Below, piece after piece: positions 46,001 to 56,455 of a DNA stretch of 64,000 nt. The position numbers were made by a program, and so were the translations under genes. Within the stretch, counting starts at the first letter, position 1. The number at the start of each line of letters is the position of its first letter. Source of the DNA: Anthoceros angustus (lineage: Eukaryota; Streptophyta; Anthocerotopsida; Anthocerotales; Anthocerotaceae); NCBI GenBank assembly GCA_010909165.1, contig VJWM01000044.1, forward strand, positions 868,001 through 932,000. Direction: 5' to 3'. A model generated the notes under the pieces. That model was not told the origin of the DNA and made no database searches. It worked only from the letters and a program-made list of their open reading frames with translations.

Positions 46001-46610
46001 CCGCATCCTTCTGACACAGCCCATCAAACACCCTTCGAGCGTCTTCCAAGCTGCCACACTTGGCATACATGTCCACCAAGCAGCTGCACAGGGACAAACT
46101 GGGCTCCACCTCACTGGCCAACACATCAGCATGCACCTGCTTGCCAGCTCTCAAGTCTGCTCCCCTCGCACAAGCCTGGAGGGCTGCTACAAACACATGG
46201 GCATCCGGCTTCACACTCGACCTGCCCATCTCATGATACAGTTTTATGGCCTGCCTCGGTTGCCCGTGTCTAACATGTGCAGAAATTATGGAAGACCACA
46301 TGAAGGCATCCGGTCTTGCAACCCCGGTGAACACATCCATCGCTTCTTGCAACCTGGCATGAGCAGCATACATCCGAATGATGTGGTTGCACAAGAAGGG
46401 GTCCGACTCATACCCCTGTTCCACAGTAAGAGCATGAACACGGCGTCCCAGAACCAGATCCTTGTTACTCATGCACTTCCTCAACACAGTATACCAAAGA
46501 GACTCGTAAATACGGCAGTGGGCCAGCACCAGAACCCCCAGGGCATCAACGGCCTCGGCCAGCTGCCCTTGCTGGCATAGCCTGCTAACGGTCTCAGCTG
46601 TTACACCCAT
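40054..46610 (-). CDS. giant PLS-class PPR protein, E+ type, truncated DYW region; frame broken in duplicated block
   Basis: The array is open from 46679 (first ATG 46610) to 42729, broken four times by single-base shifts at about 42772, 42742, 42585 and 42327, and open again to the TAA at 40054-40056. Adding the four bases makes the whole length divisible by three (2187 codons with stop), so it was or is one gene of about 2186 residues and about twenty PLS triplets. Typical blocks are VTFVCLLQACASVGALALEKG, NSLINMYAKCGSLEDAQ and VVTWNAMIAGYSQQGMGQEAL. The C-terminus has E1/E2 motifs and a normal PG box (KQPGQSWWTD), then VHSFVVGD...GYLP. It then diverges and stops, so the deaminase motifs (HxE, CxxC) are absent. 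The N-terminus (ETVSRLCQQGQLAEAVDAL) matches the plus-strand PPR gene at 35140. It would bind organellar RNA and need a deaminase in trans. Confidence 0.85.
41838..43024 (-). repeat. 1.19-kb tandem block inside the PPR array, frameshifted copy
   Basis: Near-identical to the adjacent block 43025-44215. Equivalent points are 1187 bp apart at the low end and 1191 bp apart at the high end. This copy lacks four bases, all from homopolymers: T at about 42327, C at about 42585, T at about 42742 and C at about 42772. These four losses are what break the reading frame. The junction sits at a shared AAGCTGTT. Confidence 0.9.
43025..44215 (-). repeat. 1.19-kb tandem block inside the PPR array, intact copy
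   Basis: 1191 bp, exactly 397 codons, encoding about four PLS triplets. At its downstream junction a partial motif is fused (ALDKG directly to NSLINMYAQ), skipping about 19 residues that the other copies have between those words. The reading frame stays open across the junction. Confidence 0.9.
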
Positions 46611-46715
46611 TTCACACGGTTCAGAATATACAGTCCCCACATGAGCCACTGCAATACCGCTCCTTGAAAAACCCACCAATTCTTGAGGTGTAGGAAACCT
46701 GTCCCAGCAACTATC

Positions 46716-46964
46716 TCACCACCCAACTTCGACATTGAATGTGGTGCAAGTGAGATGGCTTGAAAGCTCAAGTCGAACCAGTACACCCCGCAATTCGTCC
46801 TCTTCTTCATCATCCACCATCTCTGCTGGTGGTCCAGATGTTGGAGTGGCCTCGTATTCTCGAAGGAGAGAAGCGTGGTACATATCCAGGCTGTATATCC
46901 CGCATTGGAAGTCCATGCTCCAGTTTGTGGGCGACATCTTCCAGTCACGGTTAGTTGCGTTCAT
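46716..46964 (-). CDS. possible upstream exon or small acidic protein
   Basis: The frame opens at ATG 46964 and gives NWSMDFQCGIYSLDMYHASL and an acidic DDEEEDELRGVLVRLELSS. It is not repetitive and looks coding. A GT donor follows near 46727 and an AG acceptor near 46668 would join it in some phase to the PPR N-terminus, giving that protein a leader. It could equally be a separate unrecognised gene. It lies head to head with mannosidase II. Confidence 0.3.
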   Translation of the reverse strand: MNATNRDWKMSPTNWSMDFQCGIYSLDMYHASLLREYEATPTSGPPAEMVDDEEEDELRGVLVRLELSSHLTCTTFNVEVGW

Positions 46965-47392
46965 AGCGCGCGACGCACACTGAGATCATCAGACATTTTC
47001 TCCCTCCGATTACCGGCCGTACTTATCTTACGCCTAACACGGAAATGGCCGGCCTGGTCCTGCCCTCGCTTGGCAAAAGCGCGGAAGCTGCTGCTGCTGC
47101 GCCTCGGCCTGCGCTGCCGCGCTGTGGAGATAGTGCGAGCAGAGCGGCTGCGTCTTAGGCGGAATCTGCAGCGATAGGGGCTTGGTGGGGATGCGGGGAG
47201 GTGTTGCGTGTGACGCGCAGCTCGGGCAGACATGGTGGGTCTGTGGGTCACCTCCCCTGCAGCATGTTACAGGCCTTTCTCTGCAGGGCAGGGAGCAGGA
47301 CTATAAATTGGAGATCTGTGTCCAGTACACCATCGATCTGGGTGACGGTGATGCACCCGACAGCTGCGTGTGAGTGAGCAAGCAAGGTCGCG
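46965..47392. promoter_or_regulatory. probable promoter and 5' UTR of mannosidase II
   Basis: A GC-rich stretch between the divergent minus-strand frame and the mannosidase II ATG. No clear TATA box. No other gene is supported. Confidence 0.35.
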
Positions 47393-50300
47393 ATGGCGAT
47401 GTTGGGCGGGGCTCGGACTCTTCCTAAGCACTACCTCGCAGCCAAGGCGAAGAGGCTGAGCAAGCGCAGGCAGGCATTTGCGCAAGGCCGGATTGTTCGG
47501 GCAATCTTTGTTGCCGCCGTGCTCTTGTTTGTCTGGGGCCTCTACCGGGCCTTCTCCGCTTCGTCTTGGAGACCGATTGCTTCTGATGATGACTTGGTTT
47601 CTGCGTCCACTTCGCGTGTGTATTCGGAACTGGGGGACAAGGCTCAAGTGGATATTAGCATGAGGGAGCTGTATGACAAGATAGCATTCCAAGATGTGGA
47701 CGGCGGAGCTTGGAAGCAGGGCTGGGATGTGCGGTACCGGGGAGATGAATGGGATCAGACGAAGCTGAAAGTATTTGTTGTGCCGCATTCTCATAATGAT
47801 CCAGGATGGATCCGAACGGTTGAGCAGTATTACCAAGAGCAATCCCGTCACATCATTTCTACAGTAATTGAAGCCCTGCGTAAGGTGGTAAACGTCGTGT
47901 TATTTCAGTGGACTGTGACGTGTGGAGATGACCGGTGTCTAATGATACAGAGTGTGTGCAATAGGATAAGCGTCGGAAGTTTATTTGGGAGGAGATATCT
48001 TACTTGCAACGATGGTGGATGGATGCTTCGGACATGGATAAGAAATACCTGACTGACCTGGTGAAGAATGGTCAGCTAGAAATTGTGGGCGGTGGATGGG
48101 TCATGAATGACGAGGTGTGACCTAATTGGATCCAATTCAAGTCAATCATGTGATTTCCGTCGGGTATTTTTTGTATGGTAGCTGACCTAGTGCATCTTTC
48201 AGGCAAATTCACATTACTTCGCAATTATTGAGCAGGTTATATTCTCGAGATGCTCCGTTGCGCTTCTTTTATTTGGCATAGCAAGTATCTTCTCTGGTGC
48301 TGGAGTAGGTTGAATGTTCTTAACGCATATTTGTTCCTCTTTGCAGATGATGGAAGGGAATTTGTGGTTGTATGACAACCTGGGTGTCACTCCAAAGAAT
48401 GCTTGGTCCATCGACCCCTTTGGATATTCACCTACAATGGCATATCTGCTAAAGAGAATGGGCTTCAAGAACATGCTCATTCAAAGAGCTCACTATGAGG
48501 TGAAGAAGGCACTTGCAGAGGAGAAAAATCTGGAGTTTATATGGCGCCAAAGTTGGGACTCTGGAAATACCACAGATATTTTCTGCCATATGATGCCATT
48601 TTACAGCTATGATATTCCGCACACTTGTGGTCCTGATCCAGCTGTGTGCTGTCAGTTTGATTATTGGCGCTTACCTGGCAAAGGTTCTGCCCAGTTCTGT
48701 CCGTGGGGCAAAAACCCCGTTGAGATCAACGCACAGAATGTGCAAGAGAGGGCTGAATTGCTCCTTGATCAGTATAGGAAGAAGTCAACTTTGTACAGAA
48801 CTAACACGTTGTTAGCTCCATTGGGGGATGATTTTCGTTATGTGACATCGCAAGAAGCAGAGCTGCAGTACAACAACTACCAAGCAATTTTTGACTATAT
48901 TAACTCACATCCTGAACTGAAAGCAGAAGCACAGTTTGGGACTTTGGATGATTATTTCACATCATTGAGATCAGAAGTAGCGGAAAGGAGTGGGCTTACA
49001 GACTCCAGTCCCCTGGTTCTGCCTGGCTTTCCTGTTCTCTCTGGTGACTTTTTCACATATGCAGATAGGGAGAAAGATTACTGGAGTGGGTATTACGTCT
49101 CAAGACCTTTCTTCAAAGCAGTTGATCGTGTGTTGGAGCAGACCTTGCGTGCTGCGGAAATGCTGTTTGCTTTTTCTCAAGCTTTCTGCCGGCGAACTGA
49201 TTACACGATCTTCCCATTATCTTTCAGTGAACATCTTGTGACAGCTCGGCGGAATCTTGCTTTGTTTCAGCATCATGATGGAGTGACTGGAACAGCCAAA
49301 AACCATGTTGTCCAGGACTATGGAAACCGCATGCACACATCCCTCAATGATCTGCTCCAATTTATGAGCTCTAGTGTGGCTGTCCTTCTGCACAAGGGGG
49401 AGTGCAATAGTATGTCAACAGATTTCTTTGAAGCAGAGCAGAAAAGGACACAACACGATGTTCTGCCTTCCAAGCTAGTGATTGACATGAAGGAGGATGC
49501 ATTTGTTCGTCGAGTCGTTGTCTTCAATTCTCTTGAGAGAGCTGTTGAGCAGGTGGTGACAGTTGTGGTAAGTGACCCAGTTGTCTGTGTGTTTGACTCC
49601 GAGTGGACTCCAATAAAAAGCCAGGCTAGTCCAGCGTGGCAAGTAAAATCTCATGGACTGTTTACTGGCAGGCATAGGCTTCATTGGCAAGCTTTTGTTT
49701 CCCCAATGGGACTGCAGACTTACTTTGTTGCAAAGTTTGATCATAAGGATTGCAAGGTTGCCTCTCTCTCAAGCTTGCAGGTGTTTAATGGTCCGCCAGC
49801 ATTCGCATGTCCATCTCCTTATACCTGCTCCCCTGGACATGGTGATGTGACAGAGATTAAGAATCAGCACGTGACTGCTGTGTTTAGCACTAGTGATGGT
49901 TTGTTAAGGCGCATCACAAGGGATGGTGGTCCGGACATAGCGGTGGAAGAGGAGGTTCGTGCTTATTCCAGTCGAGGTAGTGGTGCATATCTGTTCAAGC
50001 CCATGGGTGAGGCCACATCAATTGTCCGGCAGGGTGGGCTGGTTTTGTTGACTGTAGGCCCAGTAATGCAAGAGGTCTACAGCGAACCTCGGACAATCTG
50101 GGATAGTTACCCATTAGTCCGAAGTGCTCGCCTCTACAGTGGAAACTCTGTGCAGGCGAATCTTGTTGAGATGGATTACCATGTTGAGTTTTTGGAGAAT
50201 CAATACAACAACAAGGAGCTGATTGTCCGCTTTAACACTGGGCTTAAGACGAACAGGGTGTTCTACTCAGACTTGAATGGATTTCAGACCATCAGACGGC

Positions 50301-51112
50301 AGACTTATGACAAGATTCCAACGCAGGGAAACTATTACCCCATGCCACAGCTTGCTTTTCTACAGTGCCCTGGTGGACGGCGTTTCTCCATACACTCGCG
50401 ACAGGCCTTGGGGGTTGCAAGTCTTCGGGATGGCTGCCTGGAAGTGATGCTTGAAAGGCGGCTTCCTCAAGATGATAATCGCGGACTCGGGCAAGGTGTC
50501 ATGGACAATCATCCGACAAACATAGTCTTTCATTTGGTTCTGGAGGCCAACAGAACCCAACTCCTGGAGTCTCCTGGGTCAAATGCCTTACCTTCTCTGC
50601 TTTCCCATCAGGTGGGTGCTGAACTCAATTATCCGCTTCATCTATTTGTGGGCAAACGGGAGCAGAAGTTGAGCCCAAAGCATGTTGTCGAGAGGGGGTC
50701 GTTGACCACCGCATTTACTCCCTTGGCTGTGAATATTCCATGTGATGTACATGTCGTGGGCATGAAGATCCCACGACCACTAGGTTTTGGAACGTCTTAC
50801 CAGTCGACAGATTTCGAGTACAGCCTTACTTTGTTGCGCAGGGGATGGGACACTACTTACAGCCCAGATCGAACCCTGCAAAGGCACTGTGTTCCCATGG
50901 CAGACGACAAGCTAAGCTTCCTGGACTTGTTTAGGAATTATGACCTAACTGGTTTAAGGAACACTTCGCTGACGCTACTGCATGATGATATGTCTCAGTT
51001 TCGGTACGTAGCGCAGGCTGGCAGGAAGGTTAGGGCGGGTGCTACTGAACGGAGAACCTTGGCTCCCATGGAAATTATGGCACTGAAGTTTGGGCTGTCA
51101 GCGTCAGAATAA
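47393..51112 (+). CDS. GMII: Golgi alpha-mannosidase II (GH38)
   Basis: Trims two mannoses from GlcNAcMan5GlcNAc2 in the medial Golgi, the step before complex N-glycans and core fucosylation. Four exons: 47393-47884, 47965-48114, 48203-48235 and 48347-51112. They give 3441 nt and 1146 residues, close to the Arabidopsis enzyme. It is a type II membrane protein: a basic N-terminus with a LPKHYL-like motif, then an anchor at about residues 34-51 (IVRAIFVAAVLLFVWGLY). Zinc ligands lie in HSHNDPGW (His134, Asp136) and HHDGVTGTAK (from His534). The nucleophile is Asp248 in WSIDPFGYS. The three short introns interrupt only the first part of the catalytic domain; the last exon holds over 900 residues without a break. 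ATG 47393 is followed by a second ATG two codons later. Confidence 0.95.
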
Positions 51113-51594
51113 GCATGCAACCTTTGCAGGGGCATACTGCCTACTACAATGGCTGAAGTAGATGTTGGGAAGCCAGAGCTGGGATGAGTTCATCTGATGC
51201 CTTCCGACGGTACTGCACAGTTTGAGTTATTTCTGTGTGCGAAATTGAAGCAAAATTCCTTTTATTTGCAATGCCGTTAATCGGAGACTGCTTCCCCACT
51301 TCATGAAATTGGTATTATACCATCCGGCATACAGTAATCCCGCGTGAGGAATGGCCTTGCTGCATCGAGGGTGCCAGGCATAATAAACAATGGTAACTCT
51401 ATCAATGCCAATTTTGTTATACATCTCTGTTCCTCGTTACAAAGGAATACTATAATCCATCCGCATTTCTATCCGACCAAGCAGGTCGGATAACCCTTGA
51501 CCACCTGAACACTTTGCCTGTCCAGGACAATAATGAGATCGTGAAACATCTACGGCTCATCAATACCTAATCAAAATTGAACACTGAAGGGAAT
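51113..51594. other. convergent 3' spacer between mannosidase II and eS10
   Basis: 3' UTRs of both genes. The first about 130 bp recur downstream at 54114-54246 as part of a duplicated segment. A possible polyadenylation signal AATAAA is seen at about 51381. No gene is visible. Confidence 0.5.
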
Positions 51595-52575
51595 CTACTC
51601 CAACGAAGGTGCTGAACCACCAAAACCACCGCCGCCTCGGCCAAAGCCCCCTCCTCTTCCACCCTGACACAATACAACAAACGCTGTCACCGAGTGACAA
51701 GAAGCAGCAGTCACGAGAAAACTGCTGAAGACCTCCGGATCCATTACATACCCCGCGGAATTCCGGCCGGTATTCCCCTGGAGCTCCACCCTTGTCAAAA
51801 CCTCCAGGTCCTCGAGGAGGGCCCCTGCGGTAGCCTTCCCTCTCGCCATCACCAAATCGCGGAGGGCCCCTGCCACAGCCATCACACGGGAGCCCAAGTA
51901 AGCAACTACAGATGCAGAGGGAGATTAGGTCAACAAAACAAGGAGGAAAGCATGAGGGCAACCGACCTTGGCCTATCACCACCGCCAGGAGGTCCCATGG
52001 GCCTGCTTGGCGGACGAGCAGACTTTTTCAAGGTAGCAGGGACGATCTCCGATGGCAAGTTCAGGTAAGTCCGAAGATACTCAATTCCATCGTTCGTCAG
52101 GTACCAGTAGTAATGCCTCCACGCAAAAGACTCCTTCACATACTCCTTAGATTTGAAGCTCTGCATCAGCTTGATGACCTGCAGCACCAATGATTAGGGC
52201 AACCGCAGGTGTGCGAAAGGCCTGGATACAGCTTCCAGCACATCGAACTGCAAAAATACCTGCAGATTCGGGACTTCGATCTCCGGATGCTTGGGAGCAT
52301 TAAAGTCCTTCTTGGCATACAGAACACCCTCTGCACACGGTCACCATAGCAAATCAGCACCAAACTCGCGTTCCACACACATACACGACTCTCTCTACTC
52401 CGCAAAACCGTGCACCAAGCTGAACCTTTGAAGAGGTACTTGTACACCTCCACTCGGTTCTTCTTCGGAATCAGCTGCAGCCGAGAACATATTATGCTCC
52501 ACCGTCAGTCCACAAGTGATCCAAAACAAGAAAAAAAAAAGCAAGACGCAAAATTTAGGCGGGCGTGCTCACCAT
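51595..52575 (-). CDS. RPS10: 40S ribosomal protein eS10
   Basis: A component of the small ribosomal subunit head near the mRNA entry. Six exons: 52573-52575, 52426-52474, 52260-52330, 51967-52178, 51752-51869 and 51595-51663. They sum to 522 nt, 173 residues. The first coding exon is just the ATG. The second begins [16 protein letters not shown]. The third has [19 protein letters not shown]. The fourth has the winged-helix core [19 protein letters not shown] and [16 protein letters not shown]. The tail is Gly/Arg/Pro-rich ([25 protein letters not shown]) and ends SAPSLE, as in plant eS10. All junctions are GT-AG and in phase. This is the intact copy; two partial copies follow downstream. Confidence 0.95.
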
Positions 52576-52912
52576 CTTCCCAAGATTCCCGGCAGCAGAT
52601 GGAATCGAGCCAACCCTCAAGCGTCCAACCGATGGCGACAGAGGCGACCGCAGCCAAGCCTCCCAAAAGAAGAATCCGGAGAGCATAGGTGCCCATATGG
52701 TGCCCTATGAGTGCCCTAAGAAATTAATAGCGTCTAAGGTAATATAGGCCTAAGAAAATAATACCGTCTAAGGAAATATATAGGCAGAGTAATAAGTTAG
52801 CGAGAAGGCCACTGACGAGCGGCTCGGTCCCAAAAGCTGGAGCTCCGCCTCAAAGAAGATGGAAAACGTCAGAATTTATATGGTGTCCCTTGGGGCATAG
52901 TAGTAGTATTGG
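52576..52912 (-). promoter_or_regulatory. eS10 upstream region (5' UTR and promoter)
   Basis: The sequence just upstream of the eS10 ATG recurs three times, here and before the LTRs at 54649 and 56791. It includes two similar GTCTAAGG(T/A)AATATA(G/T) words. In each copy it abuts the start of an LTR, so the LTR inserted here before the segment was duplicated. Confidence 0.6.
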
Positions 52913-53288
52913 TGAAATAAAGTGGAAAGGTAAAAAGTTGAAAAAGGTAAAAAGTTAAGTTAGTAGCTGCCTGTTAAGAAGATGCATGTGTTGCATGCTT
53001 CATGCAATCTCTTGTTAGAGAGGAATTGCTATAGCCACAAATGAAGAGCTGCCTAGAGAGGACTCTTAGTGATTAGTGGTGTAAGAATCCCTAGATTTAA
53101 CTGCCTAGTTAAGGTCAATTGCGGATATAAAGGGCTAGAGCAAGAGCTCATTCTTTGAGAGAAGCGAGGCAAGTGTCTTGGGGCAAGCCTGTGTTGAGAG
53201 GCTGAGAGCTAGCTAGTGAGCTTGTCATGGAATCAAGGGCGAGCTGGGCCATGATAGCCGATTCCATCGTTGTATTCTTGCAATAAAG
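52913..53288 (+). mobile_element. Ty3/gypsy LTR, copy 1, truncated
   Basis: Begins TGAAATAAAGTGGAAAGG and aligns with LTRs at 54649, 56791 and 63181. It contains the shared GCATGTGTTGCATGCTTCATG block, a TATA-like GGATATAAAGGG near 53133, and a polyadenylation-type CAATAAAG near 53281. It stops at ACCTCGAGGAGG, where sequence switches to an eS10 exon fragment, so the last about 190 bp of the LTR are missing. The exact 5' boundary is uncertain by about 12 bp. Confidence 0.85.
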
Positions 53289-53432
53289 AGCAAGACCTCG
53301 AGGAGGGCCCCTGCGGTAGCCTTCCTCTCGCCATCACCAAATCGCGGACTCGGGCAAGGTGTCATGGACGGGCTACTTGGAGCCTAGTCCGTGTTGTGAG
53401 GTTGAGAGCGTTGAGAATCGTGCAAGTCTTGG
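53289..53432 (+). other. mosaic of eS10, mannosidase II and LTR fragments
   Basis: Four switches in about 145 bp: LTR to eS10 exon 5 (shared CCTCGAGGAGG), eS10 to mannosidase II (shared ATCGCGGA), mannosidase II to LTR (shared GTCATGGA), and LTR back to mannosidase II (shared GCAAGTCTT). Each junction falls on an 8-11 base microhomology. Confidence 0.85.
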
Positions 53433-54246
53433 GATGGCTGCCTGGAAGTGATGCTTGAAAGGCGGCTTCCTCAAGATGATAATCGCGGACTCGGGCAAGG
53501 TGTCATGGACAATCATCCGACAAACATAGTCTTTCATTTGGTTCTGGAGGCCAACAGAACCCAACTCCTGGAGTCTCCTGGGTCAAATGCCTTACCTTCT
53601 CTGCTTTCCCATCAGGTGGGTGCTGAACTCAATTATCCGCTTCATCTATTTGTGGGCAAACAGGAGCAGAAGTTGAGCCCAAAGCATGTTGTCGAGAGGG
53701 GTCGTTGACCACCGCATTTACTCCTTGGCTGTGAATATTCCATGTGATGTACATGTCGTGGGCATGAAGATCCCACGACCACTAGGTTTTGGAACGTCTT
53801 ACCAGTCGACAGATTTCGAGTACAGCCTTACTTTGTTGCGCAGGGATGGGACACTACTTACAGCCCAGATCGAACCCTGCAAAGGCACTGTGTTCCCATG
53901 GCAGACGACAAGCTAAGCTTCCTGGACTTGTTTAGGAATTATGACCTAACTGGTTTAAGGAACACTTCGCTGACGCTACTGCATGATGATATGTCTCAGT
54001 TTCGGTACGTAGCGCAGGCTGGCAGGAAGGTTAGGGCGGGTGCTACTGAACGGAGAACCTTGGCTCCCATGGAAATTATGGCACTGAAGTTTGGGCTGTC
54101 AGCGTCAGAATAAGCATGCAACCTTTGCAGGGGCATACTGCCTACTACAATGGCTGAAGTAGATGTTGGGAAGCCAGAGCTGGGATGAGTTCATCTGATG
54201 CCTTCCGACGGTACTGCACAGTTTGAGTTATTTCTGTGTGCGAAAG
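53433..54246 (+). pseudogene. duplicated 3' end of mannosidase II
   Basis: Copies 50430-51243 (last coding part, stop and 3' UTR of the mannosidase gene). Three single-base losses in homopolymers (near 53701, 53732 and 53843) shift the frame, and there is at least one substitution. It has no start, promoter or catalytic residues, so it cannot encode an enzyme. Confidence 0.93.
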
Positions 54247-54648
54247 GCCTGGATACAGCTTCCAGCACATCGAACTGCAAAACAAGAAAAAAAAAGCAAG
54301 ACGCAAAATTTAGGCGGGCGTGCTCACCATCTTCCCAAGATTCCCGGCAGCAGATGGAATCGAGCCAACCTCAAGCGTCCAACTGATGGCGACAGAGGCG
54401 ACCGCAGCCAAGCCTCCCAAAAGAAGAATCCGGAGAGCATAGGTGCCCTAAGAAATTAATAGCGTCTAAGGTAATATAGGCCTAAGAAAATAATACCGTC
54501 TAAGGAAATATATAGGCAGAGTAATAAGTTAGCGAGAAGGCCACCTGACGAGCGGCTCGGTCCCAAAAGCTGGAGCTCCGCCTCAAAGAAGATGGAAAAC
54601 GTCAGAATTTATATGGTGTCCCTTGGGGCATAGTAGTAACAGTATTGG
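54240..54648 (-). pseudogene. truncated eS10 5' part plus duplicated promoter
   Basis: A 40-bp piece of the eS10 region (52205-52250 in the intact copy) is joined to the eS10 first intron through GCAAAA, then the ATG exon (54328-54330) and the upstream region. The coding exons are missing. The join from the mannosidase 3' UTR uses shared GTGTGCGAAA. Confidence 0.85.
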
Positions 54649-55218
54649 TGAAATAAAGTGGAAAGGTAAAAAGTTGAAAAAGGTAAAAAGTTAAGTTAGT
54701 AGCTGCCTGTTAAGAAGATGCATGTGTTGCATGCTTCATGCAATCTCTTGTTAGAGAGGAATTGCTATAGCCACAAATGAAGCTGCCTAGAGAGGACTCT
54801 TAGTGATTAGTGGTGTAAGAATCCCTAGATTTAACTGCCTAGTTAAGGTCAGTTGCGGGATATATAAGGATATAAAGGGCTTTGAGAGAGCAAGACTCAC
54901 TCTTTGAGAGAGCGAGGCAAGTGTCTTGTTGCAAGCCTTGTGTTGAGAGAGAGGAGAGCTAGCTAGTGAGCTTGTCATGGAATCAAGGCGTGCGTTGGGC
55001 GTAGATAGCGATTCCATCGTTGTATTCTTGCAATAAAGGCACCTCGAGGAGGTGGCTGCAGTCGTCATGGATGGCGGGCTACTTGGAGCCTAGTCTTTGT
55101 GTTGTGAGGTTGAGGCGTTGAGAATCGTGCAAGTCTCTTGTGGAGTGAATTGGCGAGGTCCTAGACTGGGAAGCCAAGACTTGTCGCTTCCTTGGGCTGC
55201 AGAGGGGTGTTACTTGAG
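54649..55218 (+). mobile_element. Ty3/gypsy LTR, copy 2, full length
   Basis: About 570 bp, from TGAAATAAAGTGG to GTGTTACTTGAG, directly followed by TGGTATCGGGCG, a decayed primer-binding site. It contains a GATATATAAGGATATAAAGGG promoter-like stretch near 54860 and CAATAAAG near 55031. Confidence 0.85.
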
Positions 55219-55488
55219 TGGTATCGGGCGTAGTCCATTCCTCCGAGTGACTAGAGAGTGCACAAGATGGTCAATGAGAAGCGTAAGGAGAGGCTGAAGA
55301 AGCGGCGGTCCATGATCATCCGCCTCAACCTGAAGATTCATCATCGTCGGAACAAGAGGAAGTGAGCGCCGCGAGAGCACTGAGCCCATGGAGAGAAGTC
55401 GAGGAATGGAAGAAGCGGATGGTGGAAGTACTTTATCAAGTTCTTCCAGTGTCTTGGGCGATGTAATGACTTCAAGGAAGAAGAAGGA
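55219..55488 (+). mobile_element. Ty3/gypsy primer site and gag 5' fragment
   Basis: After copy 2 of the LTR comes the leader and the gag start (ATG 55267, coding for VNEKRKERLKK). It aligns with 57359-57650 but has several small deletions. It is cut at AAGAAGGAATC, where it joins the 3' end of a duplicated eS10. Confidence 0.85.
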
Positions 55489-55490
55489 AT

Positions 55491-56455
55491 CTACTCCAAC
55501 GAAGGTGCTGAACCACCAAAACCACCGCCGCCTCGGCCAAAGCCCCTCCTCTTCCACCCTGACACAATACAACAAACGCTGTCACCGAGTGACAAGAAGC
55601 AGCAGTCACGAGAAAACTGCTGAAGACCTCCGGATCCATTACATACCCGCGGAATTCCGGCCGGTATTCCCTGGAGCTCCACCCTTGTCAAAACCTCCAG
55701 GTCCTCGAGGAGGCCCCTGCGGTAGCCTTCCTCTCGCCATCACCGTCGCGGAGGGCCCCTGCCACAGCCATCACACGGGAGCCCAAGTAAGCAACTACAG
55801 ATGCAGAGGGAGATTAGGTCAACAAAACAAGGAGGAAAGCATGAGGGCAACCGACCTTGGCCTATCACCACCGCCAGGAGGTCCCATGGGCCTGCTTGGC
55901 GGACGAGCAGACTTTTCAAGGTAGCAGGGACGATCTCCGATGGCAAGTTCAGGTAAGTCCGAAGATACTCAATTCCATCGTTCGTCAGGTACCAGTAGTA
56001 ATGCCTCCACGCAAAGACTCCTTCACATACTCCTTAGATTTGAAGCTCTGCATCAGCTTGATGACCTGCAGCACCAATGATTAGGGCAACCGCAGGTGTG
56101 CGAAAGGCCTGGATACAGCTTCCAGCACATCGAACTGCAAAATACCTGCAGATTCGGGACTTCGATCTCCGGATGCTTGGGAGCATTAAAGTCCTTCTTG
56201 GCATACAGAACACCCTCTGCACACGGTCACCATAGCAAATCAGCACCAAACTCGCGTTCCACACACATACGACTCTCTCTCCGCAAAACCGTGCACCAAG
56301 CTGAACCTTTGAAGAGGTACTTGTACACCTCCACTCAGTTCTTCTTCGGAATCAGCTGCAGCCGAGAACATATTATGCTCCACCGTCAGTCCACAAGTGA
56401 TCCAAAACAAGAAAAAAAAAAGCAAGACGCAAAATTTAGGCGGGCGTGCTCACCA
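55491..56455 (-). pseudogene. duplicated eS10, frameshifted
   Basis: Co-linear with the intact eS10 gene from stop to ATG, exons and introns included. It has lost single bases in many homopolymers (for example near 55544, 55647, 55670, 55712, 55728, 55914 and 56016) and AAA of CCAAATCG near 55744. Several fall in exons and break the frame. As substitutions are rare, this is either a very recent copy or an incompletely polished duplicate of the intact gene. Confidence 0.9.

Noticed and set aside
55491-56455. Second functional eS10 gene
   Set aside because: Many single-base losses in exons break the frame as sequenced. It could only be functional if those are sequencing errors.
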